NCBI RefSeq assembly: GCF_014145635.1
Contig: NZ_JACHTC010000014.1
Location: 26,750 to 90,749 of the forward strand
Direction of reading: 5' to 3'
DNA length: 64,000 nt
Source of the DNA: Myroides sp. WP-1
GTDB lineage: Bacteria; Bacteroidota; Bacteroidia; Flavobacteriales; Flavobacteriaceae
The notes beneath the pieces were generated by a model that was given only the letters and a program-made list of their open reading frames with translations, ran no database searches and was not told the origin of the DNA. The position numbers and the translations under genes are program-made. Shown here one piece after another: positions 8,621 through 16,416 of this stretch. Numbering within the stretch: position 1 is the first letter of the stretch; every line of letters starts with the position of its first letter.

Positions 8621-10015
8621 TTATTTTGCAAATTGGACAAATTCATTACTCAATCCTGTGTATTCAAATAGAGAAGCGACATTGGCTACATAATTAAAAT
8701 GTGCCTGTAGCTTTTTTAGCTTTACAACAGACAAATTTAATTCAGCGTCTACAACTTCAGTTGAAGTAGCAAATCCTTCGACAAACGCTTTGTTTCTCAC
8801 TCTGAGATACTCCGTTGCCATAGCTTCTTGTGTTGTTAAACTCTCAATTTGTTCTTGTTGTTTTTGAATATCCTGATACAACTTCGCAACTAACATCTTG
8901 ATATCAGACTTTGCTTTTTCCTCAAAAAGTTCTACACTTTCTCTCGTTGCTTTAGCCGCTCGAATTTCATTTTTATTTTTGAATCCCTCAAACAACGTAT
9001 AGGTTACTCCAATACCGATAGTCCAAGGTTTGTTATTGTCATATAGTACATCTAAACCACTAATCGAATTATTATGTGCTAAAACTGTTTGTCCAAAAGC
9101 TACTACGGTAGGATAGTTTGCCGCTTGTTTTGCTTTCACTCCTTGATCTGCCAATTCTTTTTGCAGCGCTACTTTTTGCAGTGCTGGATAGTGATCGGTT
9201 GCTGATATTTGGTAGTAATCAAGTTCTTCTAATTGAGGGAGCACAAAAAACTCACTGCTTAAATCTGCCGTTACCTCTTCTACTTCCATTGTATTGGCTA
9301 GTGCTAACCGCGCTAATGATGCATCTTTCTTAGCTGCCTCAAATTCGCGATTCGCATCGGAAACCGCAACATCAGCCGCCATGCGTTGAACAGGAGCGAT
9401 CATGCCGTTTTCTTCTAATTTTAAAGCGTCATGCTGGTGTTTTTGCATTCCCGTAAGAACTTCTTGACGCACCACTAAGGCACGTTCTGCCAATTTCACG
9501 GTATAGTAACGAACAGCTAATTCTGATATTAACTTATGCTTAGTTTGCTCCAAGTCTTTTTCTCCAATCTCGCTTTTTAATTTTCCTGCTTTTACCGCAG
9601 CATTAATCTTTCCTCCAGTAAACAGTGGCCAAGTAGCCATAAAACCACCAAAAGCCATATCGCGTTTGTTGAAATCAACTGACCAATTGCCCAACACCTC
9701 AGCATTGGGTAAATGAACAAAATCACCTACTTTATTGCGAAGTCCATTGAAATCAAGTCCTAAAGAGCGATCCATATAAAGTCCCATTCCAAAAGCTTTA
9801 ACTGAGGGTGCACGCAACCCCTTCATAGCTTTCCATTCATATTGGTGTACTTCTTCTTGTTTTTCCATTGCTTTAATTAAGCTATTCTCTTCATTCATCA
9901 CCTGCATAGCCTCAGCAAAAGACAACTGCTGTCCATAGCAAATCCCCGACATGGAAAAATACAAGACCGTTCCTCCGATAAGCAGAAAAAAACGTTTCAA
10001 GTTTATTCTTTTCAT
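8621..10015 (-). CDS. TolC-family outer-membrane efflux protein
   Basis: A 464-residue protein with a signal peptide (MKRINLKRFFLLIGGTVLYF then cleavage near GQQ). It has the twofold repeated OEP architecture of long alpha-helical coiled-coil segments and short strands (FMATWPLFTGGKINAAV in the first repeat and GVTYTLFEGFKNKNEI in the second). It should form the trimeric outer-membrane duct of the tripartite exporter encoded by this operon, and it is the first gene. A -7 motif TATATTTG lies at 10102-10109 (minus), with no clear -33. No TetR-type regulator is adjacent, unlike many such operons. Confidence 0.9.
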   Translation of the reverse strand: MKRINLKRFFLLIGGTVLYFSMSGICYGQQLSFAEAMQVMNEENSLIKAMEKQEEVHQYEWKAMKGLRAPSVKAFGMGLYMDRSLGLDFNGLRNKVGDFVHLPNAEVLGNWSVDFNKRDMAFGGFMATWPLFTGGKINAAVKAGKLKSEIGEKDLEQTKHKLISELAVRYYTVKLAERALVVRQEVLTGMQKHQHDALKLEENGMIAPVQRMAADVAVSDANREFEAAKKDASLARLALANTMEVEEVTADLSSEFFVLPQLEELDYYQISATDHYPALQKVALQKELADQGVKAKQAANYPTVVAFGQTVLAHNNSISGLDVLYDNNKPWTIGIGVTYTLFEGFKNKNEIRAAKATRESVELFEEKAKSDIKMLVAKLYQDIQKQQEQIESLTTQEAMATEYLRVRNKAFVEGFATSTEVVDAELNLSVVKLKKLQAHFNYVANVASLFEYTGLSNEFVQFAK

Positions 10016-10279
10016 TCACTTAATGTTGTTAATTACACATAAATGCTTCAATAAATATACAACCTTTTTCATTTTATGAAACACTATTTCCCTTTGTTTT
10101 ACAAATATAATACTATCCTTTAACAGAGAAAGAAAAAGCAAGCTTCTTTGAGTCTACTAACTTCTAAATAGTACCCAAAACTTTAAAAAAACAAACTCCC
10201 TCTCTCAAAAAACTTAACAAAACACATGCCAGTAAGTCTTTTTAGAGAAGGAGTTTTTAAACTACAGTAAGCGAAGTTT

Positions 10280-11911
10280 TTATTTTTCGATATCGCGTAA
10301 GCTTTCCATCTTTTTATGTGCTAAGAAACCTTTGATATCTTCGAAGTGTTCTTTGACGCGTTTATTTCCAAATTCGAATACTTTTTCTGCTAATCCATCT
10401 AAGAAATCACGATCGTGAGAAACGAGGATTACCGTTCCTTCAAAATCTTTCAAAGCAGCTTTGATGATATCCTTCGTTTTCATGTCTAAGTGGTTCGTCG
10501 GCTCATCGAGAATAAGTAAGTTATAGGGTTCTAACAACAATTTCACCATAGCTAATCTTGTTTTTTCACCTCCTGAAAGCACTTTTACTTTCTTTTGAAT
10601 ATCATCTCCAGAAAACATAAATGCTCCTAATATATTTTTGATTTGCGTACGGATATCCCCTTCTGCAATGCGGTCTACAGTTTCAAAAATCGTTAAATCT
10701 CCATCCAACAAAGACGCTTGATTTTGGGCAAAATATCCCACTTGGATATTGTGTCCTAGCTCAATTGATCCTGTATAGTCAATCTCTTTCATTATCGCTT
10801 TGATCATCGTAGACTTACCTTCACCATTCTTTCCAACGAAGGCTACTTTTTGTCCGCGCTCCACAACCATATTAGCGTCTTTGAATACGACGTGTTCACC
10901 ATAGGTTTTACCCATTTCAGTAACAGTAACTGGATATTGTCCCGAACGCGGTGCTGGTGGAAACTTCAAGCGAAGTGCTGAATTATCAACCTCATCCACT
11001 TGAATAATATCTAGTTTCTCCAACATTTTTACACGTGATTGCACTTGTAACGTTTTTGAATACGTTCCTTTAAAACGCTCAATAAATTCTGTTGTTTCAG
11101 CAATCATCTTTTGTTGTTCTTCGTAGGCTTTCAACTGATGTGCACGACGATCTTGACGCAATACTAAATAATCGGAGTATTTCGCTTTGTAATCGTAGAT
11201 TTTCCCCATCGTTACCTCAATCGTTCTGTTGGTAATATTATCGACAAATGCACGGTCATGGGAAATCACCATTACCGCTTTGGCTTGTGTCAACAAGAAC
11301 TCTTCTAACCACTGAATACTTTCAATATCCATGTGGTTGGTCGGCTCATCGAGTAAAATTAAATCAGGTTTTTGCAAAAGGATTTTCGCCAATTCGATAC
11401 GCATTCTCCATCCCCCACTAAATTCAGATGTTGGACGAGTGAAATCTTCGCGCAAGAATCCCAATCCCTTCAACACTTTTTCTACTTCAGCTTCGTAGTT
11501 TACTTCTTCGATCGAATAAAACTTCTCGCTGAGTTCAGACACGCGTTCGATTAACTTCATATACGCGTCACTTTCGTAATCGGTGCGCACTGTTAGCTCC
11601 TCATTAATTTGCTCAATCTCATTTTTCATAGAAAAGATTTGAGCAAACGCTTTTGATGTTTCTTCAAAAACAGTACAATCATCAGCAGTTAACAAATGCT
11701 GAGGCAAATAGGCAATCACGGCTTCTTTTGGCGCCGCAACAGAACCTAAAGAAGGTTTGTTTACTCCTGCTACGATTTTAAGCAACGTAGATTTACCTGC
11801 ACCGTTTTTTCCCATTAAGGCAATCTTGTCATTTTCATTAATGGAGAAACTCACGCCACTAAAAAGTGTTGTACTACCAAATTGGACAGCAACATCATTA
11901 ACTGTTATCAT
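10280..11911 (-). CDS. ABC-F family ATP-binding protein (ribosome-associated type)
   Basis: A 543-residue protein with two ABC ATPase domains and no membrane segment. First domain: Walker A GKNGAGKST near residue 35, signature SGGWRMR, Walker B LILLDEPTNHMD. Second domain: GKNGEGKST, LSGGEKTRLAM, LLILDEPTNHLD. The linker of about 80 residues is highly charged (the ABC-F P-site tRNA interaction motif region). Members bind the ribosomal E site to relieve stalls; some confer antibiotic resistance. The C-terminus KRVKEHFEDIKGFL resembles the YbiT subgroup, which is an inference. Monocistronic. Confidence 0.9.
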   Translation of the reverse strand: MITVNDVAVQFGSTTLFSGVSFSINENDKIALMGKNGAGKSTLLKIVAGVNKPSLGSVAAPKEAVIAYLPQHLLTADDCTVFEETSKAFAQIFSMKNEIEQINEELTVRTDYESDAYMKLIERVSELSEKFYSIEEVNYEAEVEKVLKGLGFLREDFTRPTSEFSGGWRMRIELAKILLQKPDLILLDEPTNHMDIESIQWLEEFLLTQAKAVMVISHDRAFVDNITNRTIEVTMGKIYDYKAKYSDYLVLRQDRRAHQLKAYEEQQKMIAETTEFIERFKGTYSKTLQVQSRVKMLEKLDIIQVDEVDNSALRLKFPPAPRSGQYPVTVTEMGKTYGEHVVFKDANMVVERGQKVAFVGKNGEGKSTMIKAIMKEIDYTGSIELGHNIQVGYFAQNQASLLDGDLTIFETVDRIAEGDIRTQIKNILGAFMFSGDDIQKKVKVLSGGEKTRLAMVKLLLEPYNLLILDEPTNHLDMKTKDIIKAALKDFEGTVILVSHDRDFLDGLAEKVFEFGNKRVKEHFEDIKGFLAHKKMESLRDIEK

Positions 11912-12054
11912 ATTGTAATTTTATTAAAACAGGTGCAAATATAGTATTTGTTTGTTTTGAATGGGGATTTTTTATGGAGAGATAAAGTTCAAAAAAACAA
12001 AACGTGTGACGATCTCTTTTTATACCTTAATATATAGAGGAAAAAAAATCTTAT

Positions 12055-13437
12055 TTATCTTTCTCTTTCTCTTTTTTTGTAGCCCATAAAAAACACAAGT
12101 CCCGTCATCAGCAAGAGGAAAACCATAATTACAGTAGCGTTTAAATGTCCTTGTTCACTACTAAAATATGCTTGACCTACAAGACTTACTCCCAATGCAA
12201 TGCTCAGCTGTTGTAAGGTGAGATATAAACTAGACCCTGCACTAGTCAGAGCGGTAGGCAAAGCACTTAAAGCATAGGTAAACATGGCGGGTAAAACAAT
12301 ACCGCATCCTAATCCATATTCAAACAGCAGAATAGCTGTTGTTTCAAATTTGATATCTCCTTGGTACAATAACACATAGTGTAATAGTAATCCAATCACC
12401 ATAAGCAACAGTCCAAAAATCATAAAACGCTCCTGATAACGAGATAAAAATTTCAAAGACATAAAAGAGGCTATTACATAGCCTACTCCTTGAAAGGCGA
12501 ATAAAACTCCAGTTTGTGTAGCAGTGTAATGTAATTTCAACTGAAAATGATTGGCATAGACGAAGAAATAAGAGTCCTGAACCAAAGAGTAAAACACAAG
12601 TGCTACTAGAGCAACAGCGAAAATCTTATAAGTAAACGGTTCAAAATCGAGTAGTGTTTCCTCTTCTTTTTTGTATTTTCTAAACTGAAAAACTAAAAAC
12701 AGAACAATTCCAATCATAGCACTTGTCAATGATAAAAACAAAATGGGGGTCCATCCGTGATCTGCACCTGTTACTAAGCTATACATCAGTACAACCAAAA
12801 AGAGAATGAGTATCAGTTGAGAGAAAAATTGAATTTTCATCTCTCTCTTGCGTTCTACCTCTACTAACAAATTCCAAGATAGTATGCCAACGACTAAGAC
12901 GATGGGAACATTAATTAGAAAGATAAGTCTCCATGCACCAAAAGTAAAATCTAGATCAGGGAGCACACCACCTAGTATCTGCCCTAATACGGAAGATATT
13001 CCCGCTATCGCACCATAAATAGCATACGCTTGACGTCTTTCCTTTTCATTGGTGTAAATGTGAGATAAAAGTGTAACTCCTTGCGGAATCATAAAAGCCC
13101 CACTAATTCCTTGAAACAAGCGATAAATAGTTAACGCATGTACATCAGAAGCTACTCCACACAACAGAGAAAATAATCCAAAACTAAACATAGAGAGCAC
13201 AAATATTTTTTTATGTCCATATTTCATTCCCATTTTAGCTGAAGTGATGAGGAAAGCACCATAGCCTATAACATAATAAATAATAACAAGTTGTATATCT
13301 GCTACACTTGCTTGCAGAGCCGTTCTAATTTTAGGGATTGCTACGTTGACAATAAACAAGTCTAACACAGACAAGAAAATAGACATCGAAATGAGAAACA
13401 GCATAATTCTCTTTTTATTCCTAGTTGTATTTTTCAT
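12055..13437 (-). CDS. MFS multidrug exporter, DHA2 (EmrB/QacA) type
   Basis: A 460-residue protein with about 14 hydrophobic segments. It carries the DHA2 signature (LDLFIVNVAIPKI in helix 1), the motif A region GYGAFLITSAKMGMKYGHKKIF, and the antiporter motif C-like GAIAGISSVLGQILGGVL in helix 5. It likely exports drugs with proton exchange. It is divergent from an HxlR-type regulator (gap 87 bp), which probably represses it. The intergenic region holds TTGC-TT-GCAA at 13487-13496 as a candidate operator. Confidence 0.9.
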   Translation of the reverse strand: MKNTTRNKKRIMLFLISMSIFLSVLDLFIVNVAIPKIRTALQASVADIQLVIIYYVIGYGAFLITSAKMGMKYGHKKIFVLSMFSFGLFSLLCGVASDVHALTIYRLFQGISGAFMIPQGVTLLSHIYTNEKERRQAYAIYGAIAGISSVLGQILGGVLPDLDFTFGAWRLIFLINVPIVLVVGILSWNLLVEVERKREMKIQFFSQLILILFLVVLMYSLVTGADHGWTPILFLSLTSAMIGIVLFLVFQFRKYKKEEETLLDFEPFTYKIFAVALVALVFYSLVQDSYFFVYANHFQLKLHYTATQTGVLFAFQGVGYVIASFMSLKFLSRYQERFMIFGLLLMVIGLLLHYVLLYQGDIKFETTAILLFEYGLGCGIVLPAMFTYALSALPTALTSAGSSLYLTLQQLSIALGVSLVGQAYFSSEQGHLNATVIMVFLLLMTGLVFFMGYKKRERER

Positions 13438-13524
13438 TTTTTACATCCTATATTTTATAATTATCTTTACAAAAGTGAATAATAGCTTGCTTGCAATCAA
13501 GTAGGTGAAAAATCTAGACTAAGT

Positions 13525-13884
13525 ATGAAAAACAGTACTAATGGTGGAAATGAGTGTACTACAGTAGAAAATAAATTGATTTATTTTGAAGATACCTGTT
13601 TGGCACAACACGCCTTAAAGACAATTACAGGAAAATGGAAGATTTCAATCATCAAAATCATTGCCTCAAATTGTCCGAAGCGTTTTGGTATGCTAAAGAG
13701 AGATTTAGATCATATTGCACAAGGAACACTTACGACTGTTTTACGTGAGTTAGAAAATGACGGTTTAGTAGAAAGAGAGGTTTTTGCTGAAGTTCCCCCT
13801 CGCGTGGAATACAAACTCACGGATAAGGGAATCAAATTGCTCCCTATTTTAGTAGATCTAGAGCAATGGTATAAGAATGAATAA
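13525..13884 (+). CDS. HxlR-family winged-helix transcriptional regulator
   Basis: A 119-residue protein of typical HxlR length. It has the family core: Cys near the start (TCLAQHALKTITGKWKISII), CPKRFGMLKRDLDHIAQGTLTTVLRELENDGLV as the recognition helix, then the wing VPPRVEYKLTDKGIKLLPIL. HxlR/YodB-type proteins sense electrophiles or redox stress, often through that conserved Cys, and repress detoxification or efflux genes. Here the obvious target is the divergent MFS pump. A bidirectional terminator separates it from the convergent trpB. Confidence 0.9.
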   Translation: MKNSTNGGNECTTVENKLIYFEDTCLAQHALKTITGKWKISIIKIIASNCPKRFGMLKRDLDHIAQGTLTTVLRELENDGLVEREVFAEVPPRVEYKLTDKGIKLLPILVDLEQWYKNE

Positions 13885-13895
13885 GTACGATACAA

Positions 13896-13923
13896 AAAAA
13901 GCCCACTCCTACGTGGGCTTTTT
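13896..13923. terminator. Bidirectional terminator between hxlR-type gene and trpB
   Basis: Stem AAAAAGCCCAC / GTGGGCTTTTT with a 6-nt loop. It serves both convergent transcripts. Confidence 0.85.
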
Positions 13924-13933
13924 CCTGAAAAAA

Positions 13934-15115
13934 CTACAACTGAAAGTAGTTGGCATAATTTTGTAAATCTTTATCCCCCCTACCGGAAAGATTTACGACT
14001 ACAATATCAGTTGGCAAAAATGTTTTATGTTGTAACGCAGCGAGTGCGTGAGAACTTTCAATAGCGGGAATGATCCCTTCTAGTTTGCACAGATTAAGAC
14101 CTGCTTCCATTGCTTCGGAGTCTTTAATAGCAAAAAACTCTGCACGATCTTCTTGTTTCATTAGTGCGAATAATGGTCCAAAACCAGGATAGTCTAATCC
14201 GGCAGAAATCGAATAAGCTTCTAATGGTTCACCTGCTTCATCTTGCATGAACAGCGTTTTACTCCCGTGCAATACGCCTGGTTTCCCGATAAAAGAAGTG
14301 GCAGCAGTCTGATTGCTATCTACTCCTAGCCCTCCTCCTTCAGCAACGATAAGCTTTACACTTTCTTCTTCTAAAAACTCGTAAAAAGCCCCAGTTGCAT
14401 TACTTCCTCCGCCAACACTAGCAATGACATAATTGGGTTTATCAACCCCTTCCTTTTCCAACAACTGTTTTTTTATTTCTTTGGATATCACCGATTGAAA
14501 GCGTCCCACCATATCGGGATACGGATGTGGTCCTACAACAGATCCAATTAAGTAGTAGGTGTCTTCTGGGTTTTCAATCCAGTAGAGCAACGCTTCATCA
14601 ACGGCTTCTTTTAAGGTTTGCGTACCCGTTTTGGCAGCGCGAACCTCAGCCCCCAACATCTTCATGCGAGCCACGTTTGGTGCTTGACGTTCAATATCAG
14701 TAGCTCCCATAAAAACAACACATTCCATTCCTGCTAAAGCACAAACTGTTGCGGTAGCAACGCCGTGTTGTCCTGCTCCTGTTTCGGCAATAATCTTTTT
14801 TTTACCTAAGCGCTTAGCTACTAATACTTGTCCGATGGTATTGTTTATTTTATGCGCACCTGTATGGCATAAATCCTCGCGTTTTAAATACACTTTGGTC
14901 TTGTACAAGGCGGATAGTCGCTCTGCAAAATACAGAGGCGTAGGTCGACCTACATAATCAGCTAATAGCTTTTGATACTCCTCTTGAAAAGTTGGTTCTT
15001 CCATTATTTCCAAATACATCGCTTGGAGTTGAGCTACAATAGGCTGTAAGGTTGAAGGAATAAAGGCTCCTCCGAAATCGCCATAAAATCCGGCTTGGTT
15101 TACTTGATACTTCAT
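13934..15115 (-). CDS. trpB: Tryptophan synthase beta chain
   Basis: A TrpB1-type PLP enzyme of 393 residues from the chosen start MKYQVNQAG. PLP lysine is in HTGAHKINN (Lys 89), catalytic Glu in AETGAGQHG (Glu 111), phosphate loop GGGSNA, and the C-terminal LSGRGDKD is intact. It joins indole and serine to make tryptophan, normally in complex with TrpA. The frame extends to a GTG at 15160, but that lies inside the U-tract end of the attenuator, so the start is 15115 (or ATG 15136/15139). No other trp gene is nearby. It is controlled by the leader described at 15161-15367. Confidence 0.93.
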   Translation of the reverse strand: MKYQVNQAGFYGDFGGAFIPSTLQPIVAQLQAMYLEIMEEPTFQEEYQKLLADYVGRPTPLYFAERLSALYKTKVYLKREDLCHTGAHKINNTIGQVLVAKRLGKKKIIAETGAGQHGVATATVCALAGMECVVFMGATDIERQAPNVARMKMLGAEVRAAKTGTQTLKEAVDEALLYWIENPEDTYYLIGSVVGPHPYPDMVGRFQSVISKEIKKQLLEKEGVDKPNYVIASVGGGSNATGAFYEFLEEESVKLIVAEGGGLGVDSNQTAATSFIGKPGVLHGSKTLFMQDEAGEPLEAYSISAGLDYPGFGPLFALMKQEDRAEFFAIKDSEAMEAGLNLCKLEGIIPAIESSHALAALQHKTFLPTDIVVVNLSGRGDKDLQNYANYFQL

Positions 15116-15160
15116 ATTAGTTTGTTTTAGATTCATCATTACGTTGAAATTTTTAGGCAC

Positions 15161-15192
15161 AAAAAAAGGGCTTGTCGTGATGACAAGCCCTT
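15161..15192 (-). terminator. Attenuator terminator of the trpB leader
   Basis: In the RNA: stem AAGGGCUUGUC, loop AUCAC, stem GACAAGCCCUU, then a U run. This perfect 11-bp hairpin sits between the Trp-rich leader peptide and trpB, 46 nt before the trpB ATG. A competing pairing exists: leader bases at 15260-15266 (GUCGUGA) can pair with 15174-15180 (UCACGAC), and 15252-15255 (UCCU) with 15188-15191 (AGGG). That would break both arms of the terminator, as an antiterminator should. Confidence 0.88.
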
Positions 15193-15221
15193 AGATGTGT
15201 AGGAATAATATACTCGTTCCG

Positions 15222-15317
15222 TTATATTTTTACTTCATACATACCAATAGCAGGACAGCTCACGACGTCTTGACGTAAGTTGTTCCACCACCAATTGTTT
15301 GCATGTATAAAATTCAT
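15222..15317 (-). CDS. trpL: trp leader peptide (attenuation), 31 aa
   Basis: A short frame starting MNFIHANN, followed by Trp-Trp-Trp (codons 9-11, positions 15285-15293) and then NNLRQDVVSCPAIGMYEVKI and a stop. Three consecutive Trp codons in a 31-codon frame upstream of a terminator and trpB are the hallmark of ribosome-mediated attenuation. A ribosome stalled on the Trp codons would cover RNA to about 15272 and leave the antiterminator segment 15252-15266 free; a ribosome that finishes would allow the terminator to form. The purpose of the C-terminal SCPAIGMY stretch is not known to me. Confidence 0.85.
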   Translation of the reverse strand: MNFIHANNWWWNNLRQDVVSCPAIGMYEVKI

Positions 15318-15337
15318 TTTTCTTTGTTTTGAAGGTG

Positions 15338-15367
15338 TAAAGGTAGAGATTATTTTTTATCTACCAA
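15338..15367 (-). promoter_or_regulatory. Promoter of the trpB leader transcript
   Basis: A -33 TTTG (TTG at 15365-15367) and a -7 TACCTTTA (15338-15345) separated by 19 bp on the minus strand. The predicted start is near 15332, about 15 nt before the leader-peptide ATG. The last base of the -7 box differs from the TAnnTTTG consensus. Confidence 0.65.
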
Positions 15368-15443
15368 ATAAAATGAGAAATCATTAAAATTTAAACGCCT
15401 TTTGTTCCTTCGTCACGTATCAGGTTCACGAAAAAAAAATAAA

Positions 15444-15473
15444 AAAAGGCTGTCTACATGTAGACAGCCTTTT
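15444..15473. terminator. Hairpin terminator
   Basis: A 13-bp stem AAAAGGCTGTCTA / TAGACAGCCTTTT with a CATG loop, right after the stop of the gene at 15480 read on the minus strand. Confidence 0.85.
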
Positions 15474-15479
15474 ATGCTT

Positions 15480-16127
15480 TTACAGCATGACTAATGCATT
15501 TTTTTCTGGATCAATTTCTGAAACATCATACCCACTAAATTTCTTTAAGTAAGTTTTGATTGAAGTTCCGTATCCATCGCTAAATGAATTAGCGCCATTA
15601 CTTCTTAAATACTTTCTCACAGATCCTGCACCACCTAGGTGAGCAGCGGCTAATATTCCCGACTCCGTGATTCTGATCCCATCAATTCTTCTTCCTTCAA
15701 ACGCTTTGATCTCGTTTCTCAGAATCCATTTGTTTTTTGCAATTAAAGCATCAAATGCTTTTTCTTGTAATTGCGGATCATTTAAAAACTCTTCAGAATC
15801 AAAAATTCCTATTGATCTTAGAGCTAACCTTCCAAATTGGTACTTACCGATGTAACCAAAAGAGTTAACAATTCGATACAAGCCATTAGATTCCCTTGCA
15901 CCTAGGGCTTGTTTAAACCCAATATAGGTTTTCCCTGTAAATGGTATTACTGCAGCTTCTTCTGTTTTCACTTCCTTGACATTCTTGTCTGGAAAATGGT
16001 AAGAAAGCTCTTCTGTTGGGACGATTTTATACTGTTCTAAAAGTATGACTTCATACTTTTTAAAACCCGAAAAAACTCCACCTAAAAGCAGTAATAAGCC
16101 AATAAAAAAAGAACATTTTTTTCTCAT
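15480..16127 (-). CDS. Exported peptidoglycan hydrolase-like protein
   Basis: About 215 residues from the chosen start MRKKCSFFIGLLLLLGG, an evident signal or anchor sequence. The second half contains ARESNGLYRIVNSFGYIGKYQFGRLALRSIG, a lysozyme/transglycosylase-like motif with a candidate catalytic Glu in ARES. It ends with HLGGAGSVRKYLRSNGANSFSDGYGTS. A frame upstream to 16169 exists, but a TAACTTTG -7 box at 16174-16181 puts the transcript start near 16167, so the ATG at 16127 is preferred. It probably cleaves cell-wall glycan; the exact family is uncertain. Confidence 0.75.
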   Translation of the reverse strand: MRKKCSFFIGLLLLLGGVFSGFKKYEVILLEQYKIVPTEELSYHFPDKNVKEVKTEEAAVIPFTGKTYIGFKQALGARESNGLYRIVNSFGYIGKYQFGRLALRSIGIFDSEEFLNDPQLQEKAFDALIAKNKWILRNEIKAFEGRRIDGIRITESGILAAAHLGGAGSVRKYLRSNGANSFSDGYGTSIKTYLKKFSGYDVSEIDPEKNALVML

Positions 16128-16354
16128 TAAAATTAATTTCTCAAGCCCTGTCACCACTTGAAATTTCACTCCGCAAAGTTACCCCCTTTTTTAAATCCGC
16201 CTATTTTTTAATCGTTAAATTACATTGCCTTAACCTTCCGTTTACAATCAAACCCTGATTAACAAAGAGATACAAGAAAAAACTTTAACATTTAGACTCT
16301 TGTAAAAATCTTAAATTTTTGCTATATTTTATACCTTTGTTTAATTTTTTGCAT

Positions 16355-16394
16355 AAAAAAAGAGGACCTATTTTTTTTTATCGCCCTCTTTTTT
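16355..16394. terminator. Terminator after the Uup-type gene
   Basis: AAAAAAAGAGG pairs with CCTCTTTTTT across a T-rich loop, flanked by A and T runs. It lies downstream of the ABC-F gene on the minus strand. Confidence 0.65.
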
Positions 16395-16416
16395 GCTTTT
16401 TTTAGACTCAAAACTA

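Noticed and set aside
15116..15160. N-terminal extension of TrpB from a GTG at 15160
   Set aside because: The GTG sits at the end of the attenuator U tract, where transcription stops; conserved TrpB sequence begins at MKYQV (15115).
16332..16394. Possible small RNA: TACCTTTG on the plus strand before a terminator
   Set aside because: The transcript would be only about 50 nt, mostly the hairpin itself; no -33 element at the right spacing.
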